47,549 nucleotides of DNA, taken from contig CAKONV010000016.1 in assembly GCA_934098295.1 (NCBI GenBank), forward strand, positions 1 through 47,549, read 5' to 3'. Shown piece by piece: positions 33,582-43,787 of the stretch. The stretch comes from an uncultured Bacilli bacterium. Lineage in GTDB: Bacteria > Bacillota_I > Bacilli_A > ML615J-28 > CAG-313. A program made the translations under genes and the position numbers. Positions within the stretch are counted from its first letter, which is position 1; each line of letters begins with the position of its first letter. The notes beneath the pieces were generated by a model that did not search any database, was not told the origin of the DNA, and worked only from the letters and a program-made list of their open reading frames with translations.

Positions 33582-35153
33582 GTGGCTAATGATTTAAAAT
33601 TCGGTAGTGAAGCAAGAATGCTTATTGCTGAAGGGATAAAAAAACTAGAAGATGCTGTGAAAGTGACATTAGGTCCTCAAGGCAAGAATGTATTGATTGA
33701 ACAAAATTTTGGATCGCCACTTATTGTTAATGATGGAGCGACAATCGCTAAAAATGTTATATTAAAAGATCAATATCAAAATCTTGGAGCATCATTAATT
33801 GTTGAAGCGGCTATTAAAACTAATGATTTAGCTGGCGATGGTACAACAACAGCCGTGATATTGGCTAGTGAATGTATTTTAAAAGGATTATCTCTTTTAG
33901 AAGAAGGTATAAATCCATTGCTTATAAAAGAGGGTTTCGAATATTATACTCCTATTATCATTGAAAAAATTAAATTAAAAAGTAAACAAATTAGTTCTAT
34001 TGCTGATTTATATCAAGTGGCTAGTTTATCATCTGGAAACAATAAAATTGGTAAGTTGATTGCAGAAGCCACTAATAGTGTTGGTATAAATGGTGAAGTT
34101 AGAGTAGAAGAATCTCAAGGATTAGATACTTCGGTGGATATTGTAAAAGGATATTGTTATGATCGTGGTTATTTATCTAGTTATATGATAAATGATGAGG
34201 AAAAAAGAATAGCTGTTTTAGATAATCCCATTGTTTTAATTGTTGACAAAAAGATAACTTCAATGAAAGAGTTAGTTCCTTTTTTAGAAAATGCAATGAA
34301 ACTTGGTAAACCATTATTAATTATTTGTGATGATATTGAACAAGAAGTTTTGTCTACAATTGTTATGAATAAACTAAGAGGGGTATTTAACGTTGTCATA
34401 ACAAAAACACCAAGTTTTGGTGATAAAAAAGTAAAATTACTTACGGATATTAAAGTGGCGACATCAGCTTCGGTAGTAACAGACTATCAGTTTGAAGATC
34501 CTTTAAAGGTACTTGGTCATGCTAAAAAGATAATTGTTTCTAGTAATAAAACCATTATTATAAGTGATGGAGAAAATAATGAACAAATCACAAGCTATGT
34601 AGATATGTTACAACAACAATTATTAGATACAACTTCAATGTATGAAAAAAAATCTTACCAAGAACGCATAGCTCTTTTAACAGGTGGCATTGCGGTTATT
34701 AAAGTTGGTGCTCCTACGGAAGTAGAATTACATGATAAATTATTACGCATAGAAGATGCCCTTAATGCTACAAAAGCTGCTAAATCATCAGGTATTGTTG
34801 ATGGTGGAGGTAAAACATTCTACGAAATTTCTGAAGAACTAGAGTTTGTTGAAGAATACAAAGATGCTTATAATATATTAAAAGAAGTATTAAAAAAGCC
34901 ATTCTTCCAAATATTAGAAAATTCTTGTATAGAAAAGGAAGAAATCATCCTGAAAGTTAATAAGAATAATTGGTATGATGCTAAGAAAAAACAAATAGTA
35001 CCAATCGAAGAAAGTGGAATTATAGATCCTGTTAATGTGGAAATAGCGGCAATTACTAACGCTATTAGCGTTGCCGGTATTGTTCTTACAACGGAATGTG
35101 CTATAATTTCTTTAGAAGATAAACCTAAAGTAAGTGAGGATAATTTGTTATGA
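33582..35153 (+). CDS. groEL: GroEL-like chaperonin
   Basis: 523 residues, GTG start behind AAGGAGGT. The ATPase residues are kept: TLGPQGKNV, D51 in IVNDGATIA, GDGTTT at 85-90 and RIEDALNATKAA. The apical face is largely kept (DRGYLSSYMIN, KPLLII, MNKLRG), so co-chaperonin binding seems possible. Divergent points are the lack of a C-terminal GGM tail, the unusual end KVSEDNLL and many lineage-specific changes in 430-500. No groES is adjacent and no CIRCE operator is seen. Its stop overlaps the ATG of a coiled-coil gene. Either the sole, diverged chaperonin of this lineage or a specialised paralogue. Confidence 0.88.
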   Translation: MANDLKFGSEARMLIAEGIKKLEDAVKVTLGPQGKNVLIEQNFGSPLIVNDGATIAKNVILKDQYQNLGASLIVEAAIKTNDLAGDGTTTAVILASECILKGLSLLEEGINPLLIKEGFEYYTPIIIEKIKLKSKQISSIADLYQVASLSSGNNKIGKLIAEATNSVGINGEVRVEESQGLDTSVDIVKGYCYDRGYLSSYMINDEEKRIAVLDNPIVLIVDKKITSMKELVPFLENAMKLGKPLLIICDDIEQEVLSTIVMNKLRGVFNVVITKTPSFGDKKVKLLTDIKVATSASVVTDYQFEDPLKVLGHAKKIIVSSNKTIIISDGENNEQITSYVDMLQQQLLDTTSMYEKKSYQERIALLTGGIAVIKVGAPTEVELHDKLLRIEDALNATKAAKSSGIVDGGGKTFYEISEELEFVEEYKDAYNILKEVLKKPFFQILENSCIEKEEIILKVNKNNWYDAKKKQIVPIEESGIIDPVNVEIAAITNAISVAGIVLTTECAIISLEDKPKVSEDNLL

Positions 35154-36712
35154 TGAATGATGAATTAAATCGTTTGAAAGAAGAAAATAATAATCTTAAA
35201 CAAGAGAACGAAACCTTAAAAAGTTCATTAGAAGTTTATAAACTAGTTTCTTCAATTTCTAATTCTTTAGAAGATTATTATACAGATAAGTATTTAGTAG
35301 AATATAACAAAATATTAAATAAGCGTTTAAGTGAAGTTAATGATCACTTAGAAGAATTAAAAAATGAATACAATGATTTGTCACTACAGTTAACATCATT
35401 TTCTTCGCAATTAAAAAGCAATCAAGAGTATGCAGCTCTTTATGAAAAATTAAACAAAATGATTGATGATAACAATCTAATACTAAAACAACAAACCGAA
35501 GAATATGATAAAGGACATAAGGTATATTTAGATAAACAACAAGTATTAAAAGATGCCACTTTAGGGTATTATAGTACCATTGTTAAATCCATGGAACCAT
35601 TAGTAGATCCAGCTTTGGTAATGACCAATGTGGAGTTTGTTATGGGCCAGTTAAAAGCTACTCTCTATTCATTAATTTTAGAATGCCGTAACTTAAATTT
35701 TCAAGATATGAAAAATTTAAGAAAATTAGAAGAATTAGAAACAAAAATTGTTAATGAAAATAAAAATATTGAAGAAGAGAAAAATCAAATTGCTGATAAA
35801 GTAAAAAGTAAATCAAAAGAAGAAATAACAAGCTTGCAACAAGATTTACAAAAAGAAATAGTTTTGAATGAAAAACTATATGCTGAATTAAAAGAAACAT
35901 TTGAAAAAGTAATGAAAAAAGACATTAAAGATATTGTTGAACAAGTAAAATACAATAAAATGGTGGAAAAATCATCAAAAGAAATCACTTGTATAATAGA
36001 ACAAACTTTAAAAGAAAAATTAACAAGTCTTGAAAGCCAAGATACTTTGACTAACTTGTTAATGTACAAACAATTAGAATTAAAAAAATTATTAGAGGAG
36101 AAGACGTACTTATCAAAAAAAGCCAAAAGATATGATAGCTTAAAAAAAGAAGAAAATGAATTATATACAAATTACTTAGAAGCATCTAAGAATATTGATA
36201 TGTTAATGGATTTTATTGATAGTGCCGCTCTTTCTATTGCTGAAAATGATGCCTATAAAACTTGTGTTGATAGATATGAATATTTAAAAAAAGAAGAGAT
36301 AAATGCTCAAGATGAATATAACAAAATTATTGCAGAAGATAAAAAAATAGAAGCCAATAGAATTGATTATATGCATGTAGGCTATTCTGAAGATGAAATT
36401 AAGAAATATACGGAAAAATTAAATCGTAATAATGTTATAAAGAATCAACTTGCTGGTCAATTAAGACAAATAAGAGATGAAATAAGGGAGATTGAATCAA
36501 ATCCATCCAACTTAAAATTAATGGCTGTTTTAAGAGAAAAAGAGTTCGCCGAAGCCCATCTTCCAACTCTATATAATTTCCTTAGAAGTTTAAAAGTTAA
36601 AGTTGAACAAGAAAAAGATGAATTAAAATCCTTAGAAGAATCTTTAAAAGATTATGATAAAATAATTAATAGAATTTTGGTGCTTCAAGATGAAATTAAT
36701 AATAGCCAATGA
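35150..36712 (+). CDS. Long coiled-coil protein coupled to groEL
   Basis: 520 residues, almost entirely Lys/Glu/Leu-rich heptads (LKEENNNLKQENETLKSS; LEELETKIVNENKNIEEEKN; RQIRDEIREIESN), with a short less regular part near residues 140-175 (YYSTIVKSMEPLVDPALVMT). No signal peptide, membrane helix or ATPase motif. It resembles SMC-like or tropomyosin-like rods without heads. The ATGA overlap with groEL implies translation coupling, and the next gene starts within its 3' end. A structural or scaffold role is plausible; none is shown. Confidence 0.7.
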   Translation: MMNDELNRLKEENNNLKQENETLKSSLEVYKLVSSISNSLEDYYTDKYLVEYNKILNKRLSEVNDHLEELKNEYNDLSLQLTSFSSQLKSNQEYAALYEKLNKMIDDNNLILKQQTEEYDKGHKVYLDKQQVLKDATLGYYSTIVKSMEPLVDPALVMTNVEFVMGQLKATLYSLILECRNLNFQDMKNLRKLEELETKIVNENKNIEEEKNQIADKVKSKSKEEITSLQQDLQKEIVLNEKLYAELKETFEKVMKKDIKDIVEQVKYNKMVEKSSKEITCIIEQTLKEKLTSLESQDTLTNLLMYKQLELKKLLEEKTYLSKKAKRYDSLKKEENELYTNYLEASKNIDMLMDFIDSAALSIAENDAYKTCVDRYEYLKKEEINAQDEYNKIIAEDKKIEANRIDYMHVGYSEDEIKKYTEKLNRNNVIKNQLAGQLRQIRDEIREIESNPSNLKLMAVLREKEFAEAHLPTLYNFLRSLKVKVEQEKDELKSLEESLKDYDKIINRILVLQDEINNSQ

Positions 36713-37367
36713 TTTACTTAAAATTTTGCCAGAGTTTCATGTTTATGCTTATTTAATATCATTTTCTTCTTGTGCTTTGGAGAAAACGAAAGAAGTTGAT
36801 GTTCTTCTTGAAGATATATATAAAAGCTATCCTTTAGAATATGATTATTCAAATATAACCAAAGATTTGAAATTAAAAGAAAGCCGAGATGGTTATAAAA
36901 TACTGGGAAAAGATCCATCTCATACAAGACTTGCATCCGAAGCTCTTTTAAGAAGAGTTGTAAAAGGGGAAAAACTCTATCGATTAGGCGATGTAATCGA
37001 CTTAGGAAATGTTTTATCACTTAAAACTAAAAGGAGTGTTTGCGTCGTTGATGCCGATAAAATTGTTGGTGATGTTAAAATTCGAATTGGAAACAAAGAA
37101 GATAATTATGAAGGAATTGGTAGAGGAATGATTAATGTGACATCTATACCAGTTTATACAGATGATTTTGGACCATTTGGTTGTCCAACAAGTGATACTT
37201 TAAGGACAATGGTTACTGAAGAAACCAAAAATATTTTAGTAATGTTAATATGCTTCTTTTCCAATCATGATGATAGACAAGATGAGAAACTTTTAATTGA
37301 ATTATATGAAAAATATATAAAGTGTGAAAAAATAATACACATTAGTGAGGAGAGACAAAAATTATGA
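36690..37367 (+). CDS. B3/B4 tRNA-binding-domain protein
   Basis: 225 residues. The B3/B4 domain, also found in the PheRS beta chain, is seen in SEALLRRVVKGEKLYRLGDV, IDLGNVLSLKTKRSVCVVD, EGIGRGMINVTSIPVYTDD and FGPFGCPTSDTLRTMVTEE. Stand-alone members are thought to edit or bind aminoacyl-tRNA or free amino acids. It overlaps the coiled-coil gene by 23 bases and glnS by four, so coexpression with a tRNA synthetase supports a role in charging quality control. The substrate is not predictable. Confidence 0.82.
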   Translation: MKLIIANDLLKILPEFHVYAYLISFSSCALEKTKEVDVLLEDIYKSYPLEYDYSNITKDLKLKESRDGYKILGKDPSHTRLASEALLRRVVKGEKLYRLGDVIDLGNVLSLKTKRSVCVVDADKIVGDVKIRIGNKEDNYEGIGRGMINVTSIPVYTDDFGPFGCPTSDTLRTMVTEETKNILVMLICFFSNHDDRQDEKLLIELYEKYIKCEKIIHISEERQKL

Positions 37368-39007
37368 TGAATGATAATTCTAATTTCATTAAAACAATAA
37401 TGAAAAATGATTTAGATAGTGGTGTAGTAGACCATATTTTAACGAGATTCCCACCAGAACCTAACGCATACTTACATATAGGTCATGCTAGGGCCATTAT
37501 TAATAATTTTGAGTTAGCAAAATTTTTTGGTGGAAAAACTAATTTAAGATTAGATGATACAAATCCATCTAAGGAAGATAGCGAATATGTTGATGCTATT
37601 ATTAATGATATTAAATGGTTAGGATATACACCTGCTACAGTAAATTATGGATCAAGCTACTTTGACGCAACATACGAAAAAGCCATTTTGTTAATTAAAA
37701 AAGGATTGGCTTACGTTGATGATTTAAGTCATGAAGAAATGGCTTCATATAGAGGAGATGTAAATCATCCTGGTAAGGATTCTCCATATAGAAATCGTAC
37801 AGTAGAAGAAAATTTAAAATTATTTGAAGAAATGAAACAAGGTATCTATAAAGATGGAGAAAAAACATTAAGAGCTAAAATTGATATGGCTAGTCCTAAT
37901 ATGAACATGAGAGATCCTGTAATATATCGTATTATGCATATCAGTCATCACCAAACTAAAGATAAATGGTGTATATATCCAATGTATGATTTTGCTCATC
38001 CTCTTCAAGATGCTTTTGAAGGTATAACTCATTCACTATGTAGTATTGAATTTGAAGATCACCGACCACTATATGATTGGGTAGTTGAAAATTGTAATGT
38101 TAATTCTCGTCCTCATCAATATGAATGGGGAAGATTAAACATTACACATACTTTGATGAGTAAACGTTACTTAAAACAATTAGTTGATGAAAAAATAGTA
38201 ACTGGTTATGACGATCCCAGAATGCCAACTTTAGTTGGTTTAAGAAGAAGAGGATTTACACCAGAATCTATAAAACAATTTATTATGGCAACAGGATTAT
38301 CCAAAATAAATTCTACTGTTGATTATGGAATGTTAGAATACTTCTTAAGAGAAGATTTAAAACTAAAAACGGTTAGACCAATGGCCATAATTAATCCTTT
38401 AAAAGTTGTTATTACTAATTATCCTGAAGGACAAATTGAGTATGTTGATGCGGTAAATAATACAGAAAATCCAGAATTAGGATCACATAAAATGGCTTTT
38501 GGTAAATACCTATATATCGAAAAAGAAGACTTTATGGAAGAAAAACCTAATAAGAAATGGAAGAGATTATCAAAAGGTTTAGAAGTTCGTTTAATGCATG
38601 CTTACTTTATTAAATGTAATGAAGTTATTAAAGATGAAAAGGGAGAGGTTGTCGAACTTCATTGTACTTATGATCCTCTTACAAAATCAGGAAGTGGTTT
38701 TGATGAAAGAAAACCAAATGGAACAATTCACTATGTAGAAGCAACTACAGCTCTTCCTGCTAAGTTTAATTTATTTGATTTCTTAATGAAAGATGAAAAA
38801 GTATCAACTGAGAATTTTAGAGAACAAGTTAATGAAAATTCATGGGTAGTATCAAACGGATATGTGGAAGCATATTTAAAAGATACAAAACCAGAAGATA
38901 AATATCAATTTATCAGAAATGGTTATTATACAACAGATAAAGAATCGAAAGGAAATGATTTAGTTTTCAACCGTATTGCTGGTTTGAAATCATCATTTAA
39001 TGTGTAA
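37364..39007 (+). CDS. glnS: Glutaminyl-tRNA synthetase
   Basis: 547 residues. Class I synthetase that charges tRNA-Gln. FPPEPNAYLHIGHARAI holds HIGH (38-41); LMSKR (264-268) is the KMSKS-type loop; LRLDDTNPSKED and FEDHRPLYDW are GlnRS-specific. Two C-terminal beta-barrel domains are present. Most Bacillota lack GlnRS and use GatCAB, so this was probably gained by the lineage. Whether gatCAB is also retained cannot be seen here. ATGA overlap with the B3/B4 gene. Confidence 0.95.
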   Translation: MMNDNSNFIKTIMKNDLDSGVVDHILTRFPPEPNAYLHIGHARAIINNFELAKFFGGKTNLRLDDTNPSKEDSEYVDAIINDIKWLGYTPATVNYGSSYFDATYEKAILLIKKGLAYVDDLSHEEMASYRGDVNHPGKDSPYRNRTVEENLKLFEEMKQGIYKDGEKTLRAKIDMASPNMNMRDPVIYRIMHISHHQTKDKWCIYPMYDFAHPLQDAFEGITHSLCSIEFEDHRPLYDWVVENCNVNSRPHQYEWGRLNITHTLMSKRYLKQLVDEKIVTGYDDPRMPTLVGLRRRGFTPESIKQFIMATGLSKINSTVDYGMLEYFLREDLKLKTVRPMAIINPLKVVITNYPEGQIEYVDAVNNTENPELGSHKMAFGKYLYIEKEDFMEEKPNKKWKRLSKGLEVRLMHAYFIKCNEVIKDEKGEVVELHCTYDPLTKSGSGFDERKPNGTIHYVEATTALPAKFNLFDFLMKDEKVSTENFREQVNENSWVVSNGYVEAYLKDTKPEDKYQFIRNGYYTTDKESKGNDLVFNRIAGLKSSFNV

Positions 39008-39010
39008 TAT

Positions 39011-41098
39011 ATGTCATCAATTTTAGATGTTCTTAACGAAGAACAAGCTTGTGCTGTTAAAACCATTAATGGTCCCGTTATGGTTTTTGCGGGAGCAGGA
39101 ACGGGAAAAACAAGAACCTTAACAGCTAGAATTGCCTATATGGTTGAAGAGTGTGGTATAAAGCCTTACCATATCTTAGCAATAACATTTACAAAAAAAG
39201 CTACTAACGAGATGAGAGAAAGATTAGAAGGTATTTTAGATGATACTGCGAAAATGTTAAACATTTCGACTATTCATTCACTATGTGTTAAAATTCTTCG
39301 TCGTTATATTGATAAGATTGGTTATAGTAAAAATTTCGAAATAATTGATGATGAAGATGTTATCAAAGTTTTAACAGATATATATAAAAGAGATAATATT
39401 GATAAAAAGAACTTTCCACCTAAAATAGCTGCTAAGATGATTAGTGATTATAAAAATGGAATTGGAAATTTAAATAGTTTAATAGGTCCCATTTATGATG
39501 CTTATGTAGAAGAATTAAAAAATAATAATTTCTTAGATTTTGATGATCTATTATTAAAGACAGAAGAATTATTTGAAACGAGTGAAGAAGTTTTAGATAT
39601 ATATCAAAAGAACTTTGAATATATCTTAGTCGATGAGTTTCAAGACACCAATAAAGTTCAATATAATATCATTAAAATGTTAGGTGCTGTTCACCATAAT
39701 ATTTTCGTTGTTGGTGATGATGATCAGAGCATTTATAGCTTTAGAGGTGCTTGCATCGATAATATGCTAAATTTCACAAAAGATTACCCCGATGCTAAAG
39801 TTTTTAAATTATTAAGAAATTATAGATCCCATGATTCCATTTTAAAAGGTGCTAATGCGGTTATCAAAAATAACCAAATAAGAGAACCTAAAGAATTATA
39901 TAGTGAAATAAAAGGTTCTTTGGATGATGTTGTTGTTCAAGAGGCTTATTACTATGAAGAAGAGGTACGTTTTGTTACTAATGAAATTAGCCATTTAGTT
40001 AACCATGATGGTTATAAATATTCAGATATTGCGGTATTATATCGTAATAGTGCTTTATCTAGAAACTTTGAAATGAGTTTTTTAGAAGAGAGAATACCAT
40101 ATAATATTTATGGTGGTTTCTCATACTTAAAAAGAAAAGAAATCAAAGACATTATTAGTTATTTCCGTTTTATTGTTGATAACAATCGTATTAGTCACTT
40201 TAAAAGAATTATAAATTTAATACCTAAAGGCATCGGAGATAAAACTATTGCTCATGTTATGGAAGTAATGGATGAAAATAATATAACATTATTTGAAGCA
40301 ATTGATCAGGTATACGATGAAAATCCATCAACTAAAAATAAAGTCCTTTATGAATATAAACAACTAATTTTAGATTTTGATGATCAAATTGAAAAAATGC
40401 CTTTAACAGATTTCTTCGATTATTTAGTAGATAAAAGTGGCTATTTGGAACAATTAAAAGAAGATGATTTTAATAATGAAGGTCATCGTGTTGATAACTT
40501 AAAAGAATTTAAATCAATACTATATAATATTGACAATGCTTATAAAGATGAAAATTTAACCCAAAAAGATAAAGTACGTATTGGTATTGATGATATCATG
40601 TTAGATCAATCTTTTGAAGAAGATGCAAGAGCGGATGCTGTAACATTGTCTACAATTCATTCAGTCAAAGGTTTGGAGTTTGAAGTAGTATTCGTTGTCG
40701 CATTAGAGGAAGGAATTTTTCCTAGTGTCAAAGAAGATGTTGAAATTGAAGAAGAACGTCGAGTAGCATATGTTGCTTTTACAAGAGCAAAATCTAAGAT
40801 ATATCTATCATGTTCTCAACGTCGATTAATATATGGTAGAATGGTTCAAAATCACATATCACGTTTCTTAAATGAATATTTAACAGCAGAAGATGTTAAA
40901 GAAAATGTTGAGAAAGCAAAAGAAAGAGAAGAAAACTCTAATCATGAATTAAGAGTTGGCTCTAAGGTTAATCACAAATATTTTGGATATGGCAAAGTTA
41001 TTGCGATAGATGATCTATTCGTTCAAATAATTTTTGAAAAAGACCAATCAATTAAAAAAATAAAGAAAGATTATCCATATTTAAAAGTCTTAGATTAA
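39011..41098 (+). CDS. pcrA: ATP-dependent DNA helicase PcrA (UvrD/Rep family)
   Basis: 695 residues. 3'-5' helicase for repair and replication-fork maintenance. Walker A AGAGTGKTRTLTARIAYM (K33), motif II VDEFQDTN (D208, E209), QSIYSFRGA, STIHSVKGLEFEVVF and YVAFTRAKSKIYLS are all in order. The C-terminal ~40 residues (VGSKVNHKYFGYGKVIAID) form the Tudor-like RNA-polymerase-binding tail of PcrA. It starts three bases after glnS and precedes ligA, the standard Bacillota pcrA-ligA pair. Confidence 0.96.
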   Translation: MSSILDVLNEEQACAVKTINGPVMVFAGAGTGKTRTLTARIAYMVEECGIKPYHILAITFTKKATNEMRERLEGILDDTAKMLNISTIHSLCVKILRRYIDKIGYSKNFEIIDDEDVIKVLTDIYKRDNIDKKNFPPKIAAKMISDYKNGIGNLNSLIGPIYDAYVEELKNNNFLDFDDLLLKTEELFETSEEVLDIYQKNFEYILVDEFQDTNKVQYNIIKMLGAVHHNIFVVGDDDQSIYSFRGACIDNMLNFTKDYPDAKVFKLLRNYRSHDSILKGANAVIKNNQIREPKELYSEIKGSLDDVVVQEAYYYEEEVRFVTNEISHLVNHDGYKYSDIAVLYRNSALSRNFEMSFLEERIPYNIYGGFSYLKRKEIKDIISYFRFIVDNNRISHFKRIINLIPKGIGDKTIAHVMEVMDENNITLFEAIDQVYDENPSTKNKVLYEYKQLILDFDDQIEKMPLTDFFDYLVDKSGYLEQLKEDDFNNEGHRVDNLKEFKSILYNIDNAYKDENLTQKDKVRIGIDDIMLDQSFEEDARADAVTLSTIHSVKGLEFEVVFVVALEEGIFPSVKEDVEIEEERRVAYVAFTRAKSKIYLSCSQRRLIYGRMVQNHISRFLNEYLTAEDVKENVEKAKEREENSNHELRVGSKVNHKYFGYGKVIAIDDLFVQIIFEKDQSIKKIKKDYPYLKVLD

Positions 41099-41121
41099 AA
41101 GAATAATAAAAAGGGGTAAAC

Positions 41122-43116
41122 ATGAAAACTGATGATTTAAAAAGAATGAGAGAACTTGTAAATATTCTAAATCAATATGGTTATCAATACTATGTTTTAG
41201 ATAATCCAACCGTTGATGATAGAGAATATGATAGTTTAATGCATGAATTAAAAAAATTAGAAGAAAAATATCCTTCTGATGTATTGCCAAATACACCAAC
41301 TAAACAAATCGGTGGGTATTTAAAAACTGATTTAGAATCAATTACACATGAAGTTCCCATGATGAGCTTACAAGATGTTTTTAGTTTTGATGAATTAAGA
41401 GAATTTGATGAACGTATAAAAAAAATAACTGATAAATTCACTTATGATGTAGAGCTTAAAATTGATGGCATTGCTTCAACAGCCCATTATACGGATGGCA
41501 TGCTTACTTTAGGAGCAACAAGAGGTAATGGTGTTATTGGTGAGAATATTACCAAAAATATGCTGCAAATAGATAGTTTACCCAAAATATTAAATAAACC
41601 ATTAACCATGGAAGTTCGTGGTGAAGTCTTCATGAAAAAAAGTGTTTTAACTACTCTTAATGAAGAAAGATTAAAAAATGGTGAACAACTTTTAGCCAAT
41701 CCTAGAAATGCTGCCGGTGGAAGTTTAAGACAACTTGACCCAAGTGTTACTAAAAAAAGACATCTAGATCAATTTGCTTATACCCTAGTTAATCCTGCCT
41801 CTTATGGCGTGACAACCCAAACTGGTGTTTTAGAATTTTTAAAAGAAATGGGATTTAATGTTAATCCTAATTATAGACACTGTAAAAACATTGAAGAAGT
41901 TATTAACACAATCGAAGAGTATGATAGTTTAAGAAAAAAATTAGATTATGCTACAGATGGAATTGTAATCAAGGTTAATGAGTTAAATCTATATGATGTT
42001 ATTGGTTACACCGTGAAAGTTCCAAAATGGGCGGTAGCATATAAATTCCCTGCCGAAATTGTAACAACAAAACTTAAAGATATTATCTTGACAGTTGGTA
42101 GAACAGGAATAATCACCCCTAATGCAGTATTAGATCCGGTATTAATTGCGGGAACAACTGTAGCTAGAGCTACTCTTAATAATGAAACCTTTATAAAAAC
42201 AAGAGATATTAGAATCGGTGATTATGTAAGAGTAAGAAAAGCTGGTGAAATTATTCCTGAAGTAGTTGATGTGGACTTATCAAGGAGAACTCCTGATTTA
42301 AAGCCTTATGAATTACCTCTTTATTGTCCTGAATGTGGATCAAAAATTGTAAAAGCCGATAATGAAGCAGAACATTATTGTAAAAACCCTGAATGCGGTG
42401 GCCGAATTTTAGAAGGCATCATCCACTTTGCTTCTAGAGCGGCTATGGATATTGATGGCCTTGGGGAAAAACAAATAGAGCAGTTATATGAACTTGGCTA
42501 TTTAAAAGATGTATCTGATATTTATCTATTAAAAAATTATCGAGATGAAATTTTAATGATTGATAGATATGGAGAAAAGAAAATTCAAAATCTTTTAACG
42601 TCAATTGAAAATTCTAAAAATCAAAGTTTAGACCGCTTTATTTTTGGATTAGGTATTCGCTTCGTTGGTGCTAAGGCATCAAAAAATTTAGCCAAAACGT
42701 ATAAAACCCTAGATAATATTATGAACGCACCATATGATGATTTAATAACAATTCCCGATATTGGTGATGTGATGGCATTAAGTATAGTAGACTATTTTAA
42801 AAATCCTCATCATTTGGAACTAATTCATAAATTGTTAAGTTATGGAGTTAATCCTATTAATAAAATAGAAGAATCACTACAATTATTCGCAGGTAAAACA
42901 ATTGTGTTAACAGGAACTTTAGAAAAAATGTCTCGAGATGAGGGAAATGCATTAATTGAAAAACTAGGTGGTAAAGCTGCTAGTAGTGTATCTAAAAAAA
43001 CATCATTTGTAGTAGCCGGACCTAAAGCCGGATCAAAATTAGATAAAGCCAAAGAACTAGGAATTAAAGTTTATAATGAAGAAGAATTTTTGGAAATGGT
43101 AAAAGATTATGTATAA
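41122..43116 (+). CDS. ligA: NAD+-dependent DNA ligase
   Basis: 664 residues. Seals nicks using NAD+. The adenylated lysine is K113 in VELKIDGIAS; NPRNAAGGSLRQLDP and TDGIVIKVNEL are nucleotidyl-transferase motifs. A four-cysteine zinc finger (CPECGSKI, CKNPECGG), helix-hairpin-helix repeats and a C-terminal BRCT domain (LFAGKTIVLTGTLEKM) complete the standard layout. RBS AAAGGGG. Its 3' end overlaps the next gene by eight bases. Confidence 0.96.
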   Translation: MKTDDLKRMRELVNILNQYGYQYYVLDNPTVDDREYDSLMHELKKLEEKYPSDVLPNTPTKQIGGYLKTDLESITHEVPMMSLQDVFSFDELREFDERIKKITDKFTYDVELKIDGIASTAHYTDGMLTLGATRGNGVIGENITKNMLQIDSLPKILNKPLTMEVRGEVFMKKSVLTTLNEERLKNGEQLLANPRNAAGGSLRQLDPSVTKKRHLDQFAYTLVNPASYGVTTQTGVLEFLKEMGFNVNPNYRHCKNIEEVINTIEEYDSLRKKLDYATDGIVIKVNELNLYDVIGYTVKVPKWAVAYKFPAEIVTTKLKDIILTVGRTGIITPNAVLDPVLIAGTTVARATLNNETFIKTRDIRIGDYVRVRKAGEIIPEVVDVDLSRRTPDLKPYELPLYCPECGSKIVKADNEAEHYCKNPECGGRILEGIIHFASRAAMDIDGLGEKQIEQLYELGYLKDVSDIYLLKNYRDEILMIDRYGEKKIQNLLTSIENSKNQSLDRFIFGLGIRFVGAKASKNLAKTYKTLDNIMNAPYDDLITIPDIGDVMALSIVDYFKNPHHLELIHKLLSYGVNPINKIEESLQLFAGKTIVLTGTLEKMSRDEGNALIEKLGGKAASSVSKKTSFVVAGPKAGSKLDKAKELGIKVYNEEEFLEMVKDYV

Positions 43117-43774
43117 AATAGTTGATGTCAAAAAAATGCCAAGATACAAACTATTTAAATGGTTTAATAGTTTTGATAATCCTTGTTATGGCATAAATAA
43201 AGAAATAGATGTAACAGAAGTTGTAAACTACAGTAAGGATACAAAAACATCATTTTTTATAAATTTTTTGTATTTACTAATGCTTTCTTTAAACAAGGTT
43301 GAAGAAATGCGATTAAGAATTGTTGATGGAAATGTTGTATTATATGATGACATTGATCCAAGTTATGTTGTAAGAACAATTGATGGAAATATTGAAAGTG
43401 GTCGTCATAAAATGACTTATGATTATAATGAATTTTATCAAAGAGCTTTAGAAGAAATAACAAACAAAAAGAACATAAAATGTGAAGACGAAACCTTCAA
43501 TGATAATGACTATGGATGCTATTACATAACTTGTCTTCCTTGGCTTGATTTTACAAGCATGACCCATCCCATTCCATCTTTAGAACCATCTTCAAAATCA
43601 GTGCCCCGAATTGGTTGGGGTAAATTCACTCTAAAAGATAATCGCTACAAAATGATGTTGAATATTACTGTTTCACATGCGTTTGTTGACGGCAAACCAC
43701 TATGTGATTGTTTTAACAACCTAGAAGAAATCTTAAATGATTCAAGTAAATATTTTACTACATTGAACAAATAA
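43109..43774 (+). CDS. Chloramphenicol-acetyltransferase-like protein
   Basis: 221 residues, the normal size of a CAT trimer subunit. The catalytic histidine and structural aspartate are in VSHAFVDG (H190, D194). WLDFTSMTHPIP matches the CAT substrate-pocket block. Such chromosomal relatives acetylate unknown acceptors, and drug resistance cannot be inferred. It starts inside ligA, so it is expressed with the replication/repair genes. A strong terminator follows. Confidence 0.85.
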   Translation: MYKIVDVKKMPRYKLFKWFNSFDNPCYGINKEIDVTEVVNYSKDTKTSFFINFLYLLMLSLNKVEEMRLRIVDGNVVLYDDIDPSYVVRTIDGNIESGRHKMTYDYNEFYQRALEEITNKKNIKCEDETFNDNDYGCYYITCLPWLDFTSMTHPIPSLEPSSKSVPRIGWGKFTLKDNRYKMMLNITVSHAFVDGKPLCDCFNNLEEILNDSSKYFTTLNK

Positions 43775-43787
43775 TTTAATAAAAATT

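Noticed and set aside
43109..43774. Chloramphenicol resistance gene
   Set aside because: Only the general CAT fold and catalytic motif can be supported; the host context is housekeeping and substrate is unknown.
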